From: Taxawa tesnikishii (nom. ined.)
Lineage: Eukaryota > Ascomycota > Dothideomycetes > Dothideales
Reading direction: 5' to 3'
DNA: 64,000 nt
Assembly: GCA_030247885.1 (NCBI GenBank)
Contig: JAPDRO010000010.1
Span: 558,001-622,000, forward strand
Below are positions 31,756-43,400 of this stretch, piece by piece (the first letter of the stretch is position 1; each line of letters opens with the position of its first letter). Position numbers and translations under genes: made by a program. The notes beneath the pieces are model-generated. The model did not search any database and was not told the DNA's origin. It saw only the letters and a program-made list of their open reading frames with translations.

Positions 31756-34388
31756 TCAGAGTGCAACAGGCGTAGACAGCGTAAGAGTGACCGGAGAGCC
31801 GCTGAGGGTTACCCATACGATCAGCGGTTCACTGCCGACTTGATCCCTCGCAACGGTGCCCGTACTTGAAGCGGACGTAGGCAGTGTTACAGGGATCGGA
31901 GCACTACAGGTGTTGCCGCTAGCGGTGACTGTAACGGCGGTAATGCGAGTGCCGTCGGAGGAGTACATGTAGGTGAGGTTGGGGTTGCAGTTGTCGCGGG
32001 CCATGCGCTGTAGGAACAACTGGGCGAGGTCGTCATGCTTCTTAGTTACTATAGGCCAGTTGGTGAGTCTCATCATTTCTTGCGTAACTGTCTCAACCCA
32101 GATCTGGATCAGCGAATACTAGTGAAGACGGTTAGGGTCAACCTTCTACCACATGCAAAACAAGCGTTTGACTAAGAGCGTACGTACGACAGTGACAGAT
32201 CCGACGGTAGTACCGGGGACGTCGGACGATCTTAGGTTGGCCTGATGGAACATATACGGGTCCTGTCGCAACGCAAGGAGGTATCGTGAGGTTATAAATC
32301 TTTCGTAATCGAGAAGATCGGTAAACGAGCCGCTCCCCGCGGAAGTATCTATCCATTCCTGTGTAGTGCCTAGAGTGTCGAGAGGGTGAGCAATTGTGTT
32401 CGACAGTGATACACGTGAATACGTACAGGCCGGTAAATCGCAGTTGTAGTAAATCGTCGTAGGCCAGCGTGGGATGATGGTCAAGCCAGCATATCCGTTA
32501 CTGGGCATGTCGGAAATCAACGCCCAGTACGGGTTCGTAGGATTCAGCAAAGAAGGACGACTGTTATCACCAACGACCTGCGTGATACCATTGGCCATCC
32601 ACGCATTGATCGCATCACCATTATGCATGCCAGTGATGGCAGGAGGGACTAGACCGTTGGGCGAGAAGCTAGCAGGTACGAGGTCAGCAAATGTCGTCCG
32701 AAAGAGAAGATCCTCAACCTCAATGACCTACGTTCCGGCGGAGATTCCGACTTGCTTCAACCATGCCTGATTGAAAGTAATTTCATTGAACGTATCGCTG
32801 TACGTAGCGTTGTCGAGGTTCAAGTGGGTGAACGTGTGAGAGATGTGGGAGAATGCATCTCGGTTGGCCGTGTTCGTGAACCAAGTCAAAAGTCTATCGA
32901 CCTTAGCACATGTAAGACTCCAGTTGTACGATACCAATGATTCGCCATCGAGAGTTGCTGGCCAGAAATTGGTACCAGTGCCGAGAGGCTTCTGAAACTC
33001 TAGCGCGGTGTCCGGCCTCAAGCACAACGATCAGCATTCGGCTAAGAGATGAACAGAGGTTGTACTGATTGTTGACTCACTGGTCGTCGGGATACACGGC
33101 GTCAACTGGATCGCAAACATCGACATTGACATTGTACTCGGTGTTTGTGGCGTTGATGATGTCTCCATTTCCATTATGGGCAAGCTCCATCTTGTATTTG
33201 GAGCCAGCCGGGAGCCGAGAGTTGAGACTTGCCATCCAGCTAACATGGGGTGGGAGATCCGCAGGTCGCAGACGGAAGAAGGACCCGTTCGGCTGGTATA
33301 AGCCGGTCGTGAGATGAACGTCATCTACTTGGGTACTGAGATAGGTCTTTCTAGCTCCTAAAAATACGCCGCGAGTCATCCAGTGGCTGCATTGCTTCGG
33401 GGTTAGCCAAGACGAGGGAAGCACAGGAATGAAACAGGGTAACGCACATATACGCATGTTGAAGAAAGTTGGAAGTAGGAGACCACTGGGTGGCCCACGA
33501 GGTGAAGAAGACCATTTGCTGGCGGCCCGACCAATTGTTGATAACCGCTGCGGTGGTTGAGCCGGTGAACTGGCCCGCTGAATCTGGAGCGAACTGAGCG
33601 ACTTGCCATGTTGAGCCCGTCGTGTCGGTGATGGTTGCTGGATAGTGGTACAAGCTCTGGGTGGTCATGGTCGCTCCCGAAACAAGGTTGGCCGTGGAGA
33701 ACCCAGTAAGGTTAGTGAAGCTTATAAGCTGCTCTACACCAGTGCTACAGCATCCAGTACCGGAGATTGCAGTCGTTGTACCGAATTGAGCGTCTGGGTA
33801 CACATCAAGGCGCACCATTTTGACGCCAAAGGAGGTCTGGTACGCATAGAGCTGGTTGTATTGGTCGGTGGTGATGGCGGGTGCCCATGTGCCGTCATAG
33901 TCGTACGAAACCTCGCTGAGGGTAATGATGCCTGCATAGTTGCCATGCGTGTCCGAGGAGTTCAGCGTCGGGAGCGTTATGCCGGACTGAGGGACAATGA
34001 CTAGCTGATACGGAATGCCATAGGCAAGGAGGCCAGAATATGCCGAGTAAGCTTCGGTGGACGAGCGCGCAAACACCAGAATCGTTTGGTCGACCGTGGC
34101 ACCGCTGACGGGAGAGGCGGTGGACGAGGCGGATAAGGCGGGCGTACTAGAAATTGCGCTGGAGGAAGACGTTGAGCTGGTTGTTGTGCTTGCTGGAAGC
34201 GAGCTCGCCACGAATGGAGAGGTAGATGTGGCGGATACAGATATGGTTTTGGCTGAAGTGGAAGTGGTTTTAGAAGACGTGGACGTCGTCTTGAGCTTGG
34301 AGGGTGTGGTCGTCGACGTTTTGCCGGCGCCTTCGGCCAAGCCGGCGATGAGGGCAAAGCCAACGAAGATAGGTGTACAGAGCTTCAT
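31756..34388 (-). CDS. agd3: Agd3-like exopolysaccharide deacetylase (GAG cluster), five exons
   Basis: Exons 34388-33454, 33386-33081, 33016-32732, 32668-32188 and 32118-31756 join with consistent phases into 789 residues without lesion; introns are 63-69 bp. A signal peptide (MKLCTPIFVGFALIAGLAEG) precedes a Ser/Thr-rich linker (about 25-110) and a conserved domain. The deacetylase core has STQVDDVHLTTG (D333-D334) and HTFTHLNLD (H474, H478), plausible metal ligands of the CE18/NodB-type fold. GHNGNGDI-like, PAITGMHNGDAI, DPYMFHQANLR and VETVTQEMMRLTNWP motifs follow. In Aspergillus, Agd3 is secreted and partially deacetylates galactosaminogalactan, giving the cationic, adhesive polymer. 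It is transcribed away from uge3 and gtb3, with a small secreted protein gene in the gap. Confidence 0.92.
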
Positions 34389-35124
34389 TGTGTGCAATGC
34401 GAGCAAGGCTTGCGACGCAGTGAGCGACTGGTGGGCGAAGTAGAGTATGATACCCACTTCCACACACCTCAAAGGCGATTAAAGTATAGTGGCCGCCACG
34501 CAAAGTCTTTTGCCTGACGCTCATTATCGCCTGGTCGCTTGATCTTCGACAACGGTGTTGACAATCCGGGCAAGCCATAATCGGCTACTCGACACGCAGC
34601 CAAACCTAAAGCTGGCTTCTGTTTGCCGCTTGCACGCACAGGCGTGGATTCCAGGCGTGAGCCCCGCACCTCTGGTTACCCTATCCGCCGCCACAGAACG
34701 CCACGGTCCTGACGCCGGCCCTGATGCGTAGTCAGGGACGGGGAAGGCTTCGCAGGTCTCGGCCGTCGCCAATGCATGCCTCGACAGCGAACATTCCGCA
34801 ATAGCCAGAATGAGCAAGCTATGGCCTAACCAGGCTCTTGACCCCAGCACTCCAATATGGGCTCATGCAGTAGGAGAACGCCCTCGCACGGGGAATGTAT
34901 CCCAACTTGGAACAGACAGCACTACCGCAAGCATGCGGCTCGCTTGCAGCCCTTCGTTTCGTGTTACATACAGGGTGCTCAACATATGCGAACGACATTC
35001 AACATTTGGACAAAGAGTTATTGGACGCAACAAGTATAGCCCCAATTCTCGTCAAGCGGCACGGACTAGCACTTCTGCACAAGATATCTTAACCATCGTT
35101 CGCTTGATCGTCACGACGTAGAGT
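34389..35124. other. agd3 promoter side, no gene recognised
   Basis: 736 bp between the agd3 start and the end of the small secreted protein gene. Short frames only. Confidence 0.4.
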
Positions 35125-35427
35125 TCATACCTTGTCCTTGGGCTTTGGGCACCCGCCGTTGGCCTCGGTATAGCAGGCCCAAGCTGCTGCATTCTGACAT
35201 TCGCAGAGCTGTTCGAGACGCTTCGGTCAGTGTTTGTTGTATCCTTCCGTTTGCTTGATGAGCCAACTTACACTCTTGCTGTTCAGGAGTGGTGGGCAGT
35301 TGGGCAGCGGACAGTCGCAAGCCTTCTTCATGTTCGGTAGCCTTTCCTTTGGGCCAACACCGCTTCCGTGCGCTGTTACTAAAGGCAGTGCGATTGTTGC
35401 GAGCAAGAGCGTAGCAGAGATCTTCAT
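35125..35427 (-). CDS. Small cysteine-rich secreted protein
   Basis: Two exons, 35427-35272 and 35220-35125, around a 51-bp intron (GTAAGT..GAAG) encode 83 residues. The signal peptide is MKISATLLLATIALPLVTA. The mature part has seven cysteines (CDCPLPNC..LCECQNAAAWACYTE..GGCPKP). Size, secretion signal and cysteine spacing match the small secreted cysteine-rich proteins common in plant-associated and other Pezizomycotina, often discussed as effectors. A specific function cannot be assigned. It lies inside the polysaccharide cluster, on the same strand as agd3, but nothing in the sequence ties it to the pathway. Confidence 0.75.
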
Positions 35428-35574
35428 GATTGATGCCGTGGTCTTGCGCGGAGTCGAGAAAGAGTAACGGTAGTGCTTGGAGAAAGGAAAAACTACGTGT
35501 TCTGCGTCCGTTCTCGTGATAAGGCCACACCTTACTTACGTGACAACTTTGTGCAGTGGCTCGATCCAGAACTT

Positions 35575-35665
35575 GTGAAAACGAGCTGCGTGTAGAGGTC
35601 GAAGTCTGGGACGCTAAGCGTGAAATGCTCCGTTCGTCCCACTCCCACGTCCCCGCGTGTCTCAC
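35575..35665 (+). repeat. Short direct repeat upstream of the secreted protein gene (copy 1)
   Basis: Matches 36815-36905 in the same orientation (GGTC.AAGT..GGGACGC.AAGCGTG.AAT.CTCC.T.CGTCCC). It lies 150-240 bp upstream of the secreted protein start, so it is part of that promoter, duplicated elsewhere. Confidence 0.6.
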
Positions 35666-35829
35666 TTATGCATCAACTACCCAGTGATTTGAAAGAACGG
35701 CCTGGAACTCTATGCACGGACGAACGGTGAGCAACGTACGCTTGTGCAGCGAAAAGATACTCTTCGCAATGTGTACACGCGAATAACGCACCTTACAAAA
35801 CGTGTGTTATGGGAGCGCACGGACTTCTC

Positions 35830-36540
35830 CGGCAGTTGACCAGTTCCAGCAAGATGGAATGTCACCGCACCCTGTTCTTGCGGTCTCGCGCACCATGAGA
35901 TCACAAGCTCCCCTCTAGGGGCTTCCAGCCGCTTTCGTGACGGCAAGACCACTTAAAACATGCCAGTGATCACGCAAGTAACTGTTCGAGTAGGCTGAGA
36001 CATTTGGCTCAACATATCTCATAACGCCTCACCAGGCGGCCCCGAGCATCCCTGTAGAATCGCGCAAAGCCGCTACAACTCTAACCGCGACCTTCACTCT
36101 CCGTCGATACGATGGAATTGCAATGGATTTAGTGCTAAGCCGTCCCACGGCGTTGCAGTTCTTTCGACGACCATGCCGACGGAGGTAGTACTCAGCGATG
36201 CTCGGCAATCTAGAAGATCATCGTTTCTTTGCTGCGCTACTAACGCTAAATTACACATTCTGAGATTCTGCTACCTGTAGGGGCGGGGAGCTGAAGGAAG
36301 GGCGGACAGGGCAGATCGTTTGTGTTACGCGATCGCGATCGTGCGTGTCACCCGCAGATCTTGATGGTCCATGCGCGAAGCCCCAGAAAGCCATGCTTAA
36401 CGATAAAGCCGTTGTGAGCTGCGCTGCATGTCACTGTGGCTTATGCGTCCATGCACTTTTGAGCCCCAACATGCACGAAATAGGGGATCTACGTCACCTT
36501 TATGCTGATAACTTCTATACTCGGATTGCTCTCCAGGTTA
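35830..36540 (+). repeat. R3 direct repeat, copy 2
   Basis: Same orientation as copy 1 at 31135-31740 with roughly the same order of blocks. It is followed by a decayed fragment of agd3 (36540-36800). Confidence 0.65.
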
Positions 36541-36800
36541 TGAGGGCGATTCCTATGATCATACCTGCATGAGTGCCACCACTAATCGGCATAGACACCG
36601 GCCCTTAGCTCCACTCGGAGAGAAGCCGTCACTACCGACCAATGCAATCAGCTCTATACGTACTGCAGCTCTTTTAATGTCAAAATGGCGCGCCTTGCTG
36701 CGTGCCAAGAGGCCTAATTCGACACAACGACTACAAACTGCCGATACCGCAGCTGCGGCACCGGTGTAGAGCAGCTTGTTGGCTCACCAATCTTGCCGGA
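36540..36800 (+). pseudogene. Decayed agd3 fragment
   Basis: Resembles agd3 exon 1 around 33700-33960 but on the plus strand. Matching blocks include ACTACCGACCAATGCAATCA, CAGCTCTATACGTAC, TTTTAATGTCAAAATGGCGC, TTCGACACAACGACTAC and GGTGTAGAGCAGCTT. The frame contains several stops. It covers about 75 codons of the agd3 N-terminal domain. Confidence 0.8.
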
Positions 36801-36814
36801 CTTAGGGCCATGAC

Positions 36815-36905
36815 CATTTAGAGCTTGCACCCAGCGGTCAAAGTTCGGGACGCCAAGCGTGGAATACTCCATCCGTCCCGCCTCCACGTAACCTTGTTAG
36901 TGTGA
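36815..36905 (+). repeat. Short direct repeat (copy 2)
   Basis: Second copy of the block at 35575-35665, here beside the agd3 fragment. No secreted protein gene follows it. Confidence 0.55.
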
Positions 36906-37851
36906 AATTGACTGGAAGTTCTGAGAAAAATCTGTAAAAAGCCGGGAATCAATAACGGTACCGCTTGGCCGAATTTTCTGTCAACTGCCGTGACGACCCT
37001 AGGTGATTCTGTTGACAATCAGTTGAAGACACGTAACGGCGATTGCGTGGGTTCCAGATGAACGTCCCGTCTCTTCAACGGCCAACAGTAATACCGTGTA
37101 TCTACAACGTGGATGCCAGGGAAGCCAGCGTCTACTGTGATTGAATCTCACGCTGGACTCTTGGGTGTTAGCTCTCGGTAGATGTCTGCAGTCCGAGATG
37201 TCTCAGGTCTCGCTCCGACGAACCAAAGGACACACACCTTCAAGGTCACGGCAGTCCGTCTCAAACCGAAGACGCCGCTACCGAAGAACACTCGCATCAG
37301 AGTGGCACAAGCTGAAGGGTTCTGGGCCTAGACTGCCCACACCGCGGGACGACCGGAAGTGATCCCAAAGGATCTCCAGACGTCGTGGAGTGAACTTACG
37401 CCTGGTGGGAATCCACAACGGTAAAGAATCTTTCGCGTGATTACTCGCTTGCTTGCTTGGTCGGATTCTGTTCTCGACTCAGCCACTCGCAAGGAATCAC
37501 GTCTTGAAGACTTTGCAGGGTCTGGCTCCGGCATTTGCAGACACCCGCAGGTACGTGGGAGCTGCGATCCAGACGATCTGGTCGTGGCTAGATGCACGCC
37601 TTAGTCCCTCAGTTCAAGACACTGCTCGATTTGGTCATCCTGGAGGAAGGGTATCTTGCGCCTACATGCATGGATCTACCGCTTGGCTCTGGAACATACA
37701 TGTGAGTTTAGTGGACTGCCGTGCCTTCTTGCTGTTATATCATGCCACCTCAAGAACAAGTCGTTTGTTCGCATTCAAGCTACGACTCCCCTTCGCAGAC
37801 TTCTTTGCACTGTCGCTTTTGCAAGTCTAGTATTACTCACTCACCGCAAAC
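36906..37851. other. Upstream region of uge3
   Basis: No gene recognised. The last 150 bp before the ATG at 37852 are pyrimidine-rich on the coding strand, common in fungal promoters and leaders. Confidence 0.4.
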
Positions 37852-39152
37852 ATGCCTCATTCATTACGATCTGTATCATCCTCCTCCACTCTTTCTCTTG
37901 ACTCTAACTCAGTCCCTTCTTCTCCCGAGATTTCACGCCCTCAATCTCCATCAGAGGCACAGTTCACAGACTCTTTGCCAGCTGACGATGGCAAGAAATA
38001 TGTCTTGGTCATTGGTGGAATGGGTTACATCGGCTCGCACACGACTCTTGAGCTCCTCAAGGAGGGCCACAATGTCATAATTATTGACGATCTCAGCAAC
38101 TCCTACGAGGACGTCCTGTCACGCATCAGATTTCTCGCCCTGGAAGACTGCAAAGACCGCGGTATCATGGTGCCGACCCTGCGTTTTCACAAGCTTGACT
38201 ACAGAAGTCATGCCATGCGTCAACTATTAGCAAGTTACGCCGCATCTCGATCCATTATCTCAGGGGTGATCCACTTCGCTGCATTCAAGTCAGTTTCGAG
38301 TCAATCTCTCGCCCTCTCGCATACTATCAGAACAACATCAGTGGTCTAATCGAGCTGTTGATCACTCTGCAAGACTTTGGCATCAAGAACTTCGTCTTTT
38401 CATCTTCCGCCACCGTCTACGGCGCCAAGGCCAACGAAAGCAAGCCTCTGCATGAGGACGATCTTGTGCATTTTGACGAGGTGGTGCTCGATGAGCACGG
38501 CAACAAGACCATCAAGTCCAACGGCATCCAAGGCATTACCAACCCTTATGGCCGCACAAAGTACTTTGCGGAAGCCATCCTAGCCGACGTCGCTAGGGCT
38601 GATCCCAGCATGCGCATCACAGCCCTGCGCTACTTCAACCCCGTGGGCTGCCATCCCTCCGGCATCCTGCGTGAGGACCCTCGTCAGAAGCCTACGAATC
38701 TCTTCCCCGTCATTGCCTCCGTGATCAAGGGCACCAAGCCAGCCCTCGAAATCTTCGGCTCCGACTGGGAGACCCGCGACGGCACGGCCGTACGCGATTT
38801 TATCCACGTTGTCGACCTGGCGCAGGGCCACATCGCGGCTCTAGAAGCCGCGTACGCCGATCCCAAGCGCGAGGCCTTCCGATCATACAATCTTGGCACT
38901 GGCAACGGCATGACTGTTGCAGAGGTGATCGCTAGCTTCGAGAAGGCGTCGCAGCAGGAGCTTTCCGTCGTCAAGGCGCCCAGGAGAGCCGGAGACGTGG
39001 GCTACTGCGTTGCTGCGACTCAGCGCGCGGAGACGGAGCTCGGGTGGACGGCACAGAAGTTTGTGGACGAGTGCGCGCGGGATACCTGGAAGGCACTGAA
39101 CTTGAATGACTGTCGGGGCTTGAGCGGTGTTGTGCTGCCAAGTTTGACTTAA
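37852..39152 (+). pseudogene. uge3: Uge3-like UDP-glucose/UDP-GlcNAc 4-epimerase, one frameshift (GAG cluster)
   Basis: Starts at ATG 37852. A Ser-rich 46-residue extension precedes KKYVLVIGGMGYIGSH (the NAD-binding G-x2-G-x2-G at residues 55-61) and HFAAFKSVS. At about 38296-38299 one base is missing: the frame from 37852 runs into TAA at 38347-38349, while the family sequence continues one frame over (ESISRPLAYYQNNISGL). The catalytic SSATVYG and the NPYGRTKYF Tyr-x3-Lys motif are present, as are RYFNPVG, GTAVRDFIHVVDLA and a complete C-terminus to TAA 39152. With one base restored the protein would have 433 residues. Uge3 interconverts UDP-Glc/UDP-Gal and UDP-GlcNAc/UDP-GalNAc in the cytosol to feed GAG synthesis. 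All other residues look conserved, so the lesion is very recent or an assembly error. Confidence 0.88.
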
Positions 39153-40420
39153 CTGGAAGCAAAACGCTTGCTTCTTGATTTTTGCTTTGGGTTCAGCGCG
39201 GAGTTTTCATGTCACGGGTTACAGATATGAAGGACGGTTTGGGAATGGTTTGATGAATATTCTATTGCTGTTTGTCTTGCCGGAATCGGGCAAGGACAAA
39301 ATGTATTCTATAGTTTCGATGAGATCACCTTGCCAATTCCATTATTTGCTCACTTCACAGCGTAATTAGTATTTGCTAATCTCTCATCGCTGATGCCTGC
39401 GTATCGCTCGTATCAGGTCAGAAGCTTCTGTAGCCTCAACAAAAAAATAGAGGAAGCAAGGACTATAGACCCTTGGTTTGGTTTTCAAGGAGATATCCAA
39501 AACAGTGAAACTACAGAACAGTACCACAGAGGTGAGATGAAGCAAGATACCTCTTTACACGTTTCACAGAAACTCGACAACCCTGAGCACTGCATGAGCT
39601 GAGCCTTCAGTGAAGAGATTCCCACAACCAGAACGCATGATCTCGAGCCATGAGACGACGTCGAGACTCGCGCTTTCTGGACCAGCTCGGCACAGCGAAG
39701 CGACGGCAACTTAGATGACATACCTAGTAAGCCTACACTCGGGGTCCGCAAGTGTCACTTTTAGAGGTTCCAAAGTTGTTAGCATGCGTCGGCGTGTGGC
39801 ACAATCAGAGACACGGGTGGAAGTCACGGAGTGTCGTTCTTTTAGTGCAGATAATCCTTGCATGTCGGCATATAAAGCCCGTGCGCAGCTGCAGGACGCC
39901 ATCCGTCATATGTCATCATCCTTGTACCCGGCCTGCATGGATGAGCGCCGTCTGCGTCCGCACGCCCCGACTGTGCTTAGCTGCCGCCTAGCAACATCCA
40001 GCGCCCCGGCAGCACCGAGAAACGGGGAACGGGCGATGAAGGGATCTGCATGGAGGTCTACTTAGGTCGAGCGAGACACATAAACGTTCAGTGCCGCGCT
40101 TGGACGTTTTCCAGACGCGGCTCGATGATCGGGTGGAGGGCGGATAGAGGCTTGTTCTCACACCCTGCTTCTCCCTCCAGGTCTTGCTCCGTGCAAGATC
40201 GGAGGGATGCTCTACGTAACGCGATCGATAAAGTTCGCACTGGCCAGGCAGATATGAGTACTGTAACACGCTTGATTGTAGGTAACATCACTCATTCGAA
40301 GCGTTCCGTTTCTTTTCACTAAGATATCCCCACACCGTTCGTCATTCTTCCCTTTGTTTGCTTGTCCTATAGCGTTGCACCTGTAATCTCCTTGATACCA
40401 CAGACTCGGGATTCGCAACC
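39153..40420. other. uge3-gtb3 intergenic region
   Basis: 1.27 kb without a recognisable gene or repeat. It contains the uge3 3' end and the gtb3 promoter. Confidence 0.4.
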
Positions 40421-43400
40421 ATGGCGGTTGAATATCTGGGACTGCATGCTATAGGATGGCATGAGATGACCAACAACTGGTGGGAGAGGGTGCGTTTGCA
40501 TACGAAAGCTGCTTTCCTTGTATTACTTGAGCTAATGTCCGGCTATAAAGGTGCTGGCCGCGATTCTATTGTCCGCCGTCGTCCTTGGTACCCTGTTCGT
40601 GACAACCGTCATATTCTCAAGCATCCGGAAATCTCTCCGGAAGAAACATGAGCACATTTCAAAGCTGCCCAAGCCCGTTGCAGAACGTATTGAAGAGCTC
40701 AAGAGTACTTCTCAGCCGTTACGCCTCCCGCAGAAGGATGGCTTCCAGGTAGCACCAAAGTCGTTCGGTGCCTATCTTGGAAGTTTTGCGAACCCAGCAA
40801 CTCCGGCCCAGGCTCGTCTTCTGTCACAATGGGAAACAGTTATCCTGGATCCTCTTCAAACGGGAGTCCTGGATGCCGTCACATCTTTCACAACGTCCCC
40901 ACGCGTTCTCGGCCGGCTGGATGTGGCCGACAGTGTACGATACCCCAGCAGCTCCAGCAATGATGAGATGGTACGATCCTTAGACATAGTCGCTCAGACT
41001 CTGAGCACACAGTTCAAGCGGCCGCAGGACACTCAGTCACCATTTACCGGTGTGTTGCTAGCCAACTGGCAGGCTCACTTTCAGCCAGTCGTCTTCAACC
41101 AGTTCGTCAAGTTTGTCAAGGGTCTCAACCTCGCCGTTTATCTCGAGGTCTCTCCGCCAGCCTATCTGAGCGTCAGCGAATGCGCCGAAATAGACTTCGA
41201 GCTCATCAGCGGCATGGCCTTCCGCAATGGCACTATTCTCGCTAATGGAGACTTTTGCAATTACTTCCAGATGCAAGACATGCTCCGAGCATTCAGGGCT
41301 TTGGCCAAGCAGATGTCTCTGTACAATAATACGGTCATGATGTGGGAGACGGTCGACAGCGATGCGGAGCTCACGCACGCAGTGGTCAAGCGTAGCTTCA
41401 ACTGGTGCAGATACAACAGCGCGATAAGCTGGATTGGACCAAAGGCTGCGCTGTACCATGCTGAGATCGCAGCGCGGGAGACCATTACCGGAGAACCCCT
41501 TGGGGCATTGATGTGGTTGAAGAGCGACGAGGTCATGAAAGCACACGATATCTGGCGGTTGAACGACAGGATAGTCAAAGGATCATGCAGTCATCAGGCT
41601 GCATATGACTCTCTGCAGCCGGTGATTCCGGATTTGGCAGCGAGGTTGTCGCTGTTGCCCACTACCATCGCAGAGCCGCAGAGCGAGGGCCAAGCCACCG
41701 CGCTCATCGGAGACTTTCCACTTCCTCCGCAGAACCACGACGCACAGGCCAACCCGTTCTCTTTTTCTGCCCGTGGTGACGACTACACCGGTCTCGGCTG
41801 CTTTCAGATCGGTCTCGAGTGCTCGCGGAAAGAGTTCACAGATCTAGTCGAAGGACAGCGCCGTCTCAGAGATCTCAATCTGCTAGACCGCGTCAAGCCG
41901 GAGAAGATCCGTATCATCGGCGAGAAGTTGCAAGCCCTATACGAGACACGCAGCTCCTGGGCCCGTACCGAGAATGACTCCGCGACTCTCAAGGAGCTGC
42001 TCGAGCTCGTCAGCAGCCACAACGGTGACAGTAAGGATTGTCTCAGAGTATACTCGGCGCTGAACTCTGGATTCCACAGCAACCTAAAGAACCAATGGTG
42101 GGGCCTTTACGAAGTCGACTTGTCGTGCACGGATATCTATCTCACACGGAAGGTCGAAGATATTGCCGGGGCTGTACTACACACGTTCATGTGCAGCAGA
42201 GGATACACCCGCGCTCAGTGCTTCATGTGGGAGATCCTTCTGTCCGAACATACTGGTCTTGCATCAGAACGATGGAACTTGCCCAACCGGATCGTTCAGG
42301 ACATTACACAACTTACTCCGTCGGAGGCAATCTTATTTCTGCAGCGTATAGTCACCTCCAAATGCGAAGATCCTCTCAACTTCCTCACAAAGGTCCGGAC
42401 CTGTTTGGAATACCAGCTCATCGATGTTCCTACGGTAGCCCAACTCAAGGATTTGAACACGGCCGCGTATCTACGTCGTGAAATTTCGCCGGAGGACTTG
42501 GTTGCATCGCGCCTTGCTTGGCATCGTGAGCAAGGTTGTGCGCACCTCGACCTTGCGTCCGCCATCTCCGTCTTCAGAGAAATTGACACGCGCTTGGCGG
42601 ATTTCCTCAGAAACCAACAAGCCGATGTTCTCTCGCGACTCGAAGCCGTGCTTACGACTATCCTTCAGAAGAATCAAATAGACGCCAGCGCCGATATCCT
42701 TGCCCTGTCCGTATTTTGCGCGTTCCGCAAGTCAGCGATCGATGAGGTCTACTTGGAAGTCCTCGACCGCAATCCCCTTCCAAACAATGCGCACTCCGAT
42801 CAGGCAGCCTGCTTCGCAGAGATGTTTGGTACGGGCTCGCAGTGTCAGTCATACTTCGACATGACATCCAATGTTCTGGGAAAACTCCTCTTCGACAGAT
42901 ACCGTGCTTACTACCACGAGCATCCACCACCAGTCCGTGACGACCGCTCAACCGAGCTGCCCACAACGTACGTGTCCAAGAACGTCGATCTTGATCCAGA
43001 AGCTAAGCCACTTGAACTACCCTTTCACTACCGAATCACTTTCTTGGGTATCTTCGCCGTTCCAGCTCTCATCGACATCATGCTGCTCACGACCATTGGG
43101 AGAGGCCTCTACTTGAGCACTTACATGGAAGCTGAAGTCAAGACAATGGCCACCGCAGCACTTATGGTATCCCTTCTAATCTGCGGTGCCATCGGTACAT
43201 GGATCGCATCAGGCGGCAGCTACTACCTCCACTCCATGGCCTTTCCAGCGATGAATATGTTCGTGCTCACTCGCTTCGTTGCCGGCGTGTCTATTGTTCT
43301 TTCGGGAGGCTTGTTGGCATTCATCATCATTGGCGTTACCAATAGCTTCTACGCCGGAATCATTTTCTTCCTCTACTTCATCTTCCTCTCGACATACCTG

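Noticed and set aside
34001-34443. ORFs on both strands at 34.0-34.4 kb rich in P, S and V
   Set aside because: They are shadows of the Ser/Thr-rich linker of agd3 exon 1 in other frames.
36569-36769. Plus-strand 66-codon frame as a gene
   Set aside because: It is an out-of-register frame of the decayed agd3 fragment.
40551-40553. GTG at 40551 as the start codon of the giant glycosyltransferase
   Set aside because: It is the first codon after a good 3' splice site (CTATAAAG). The upstream ATG exon at 40421-40489 joins in phase, and fungi do not normally start at GTG.
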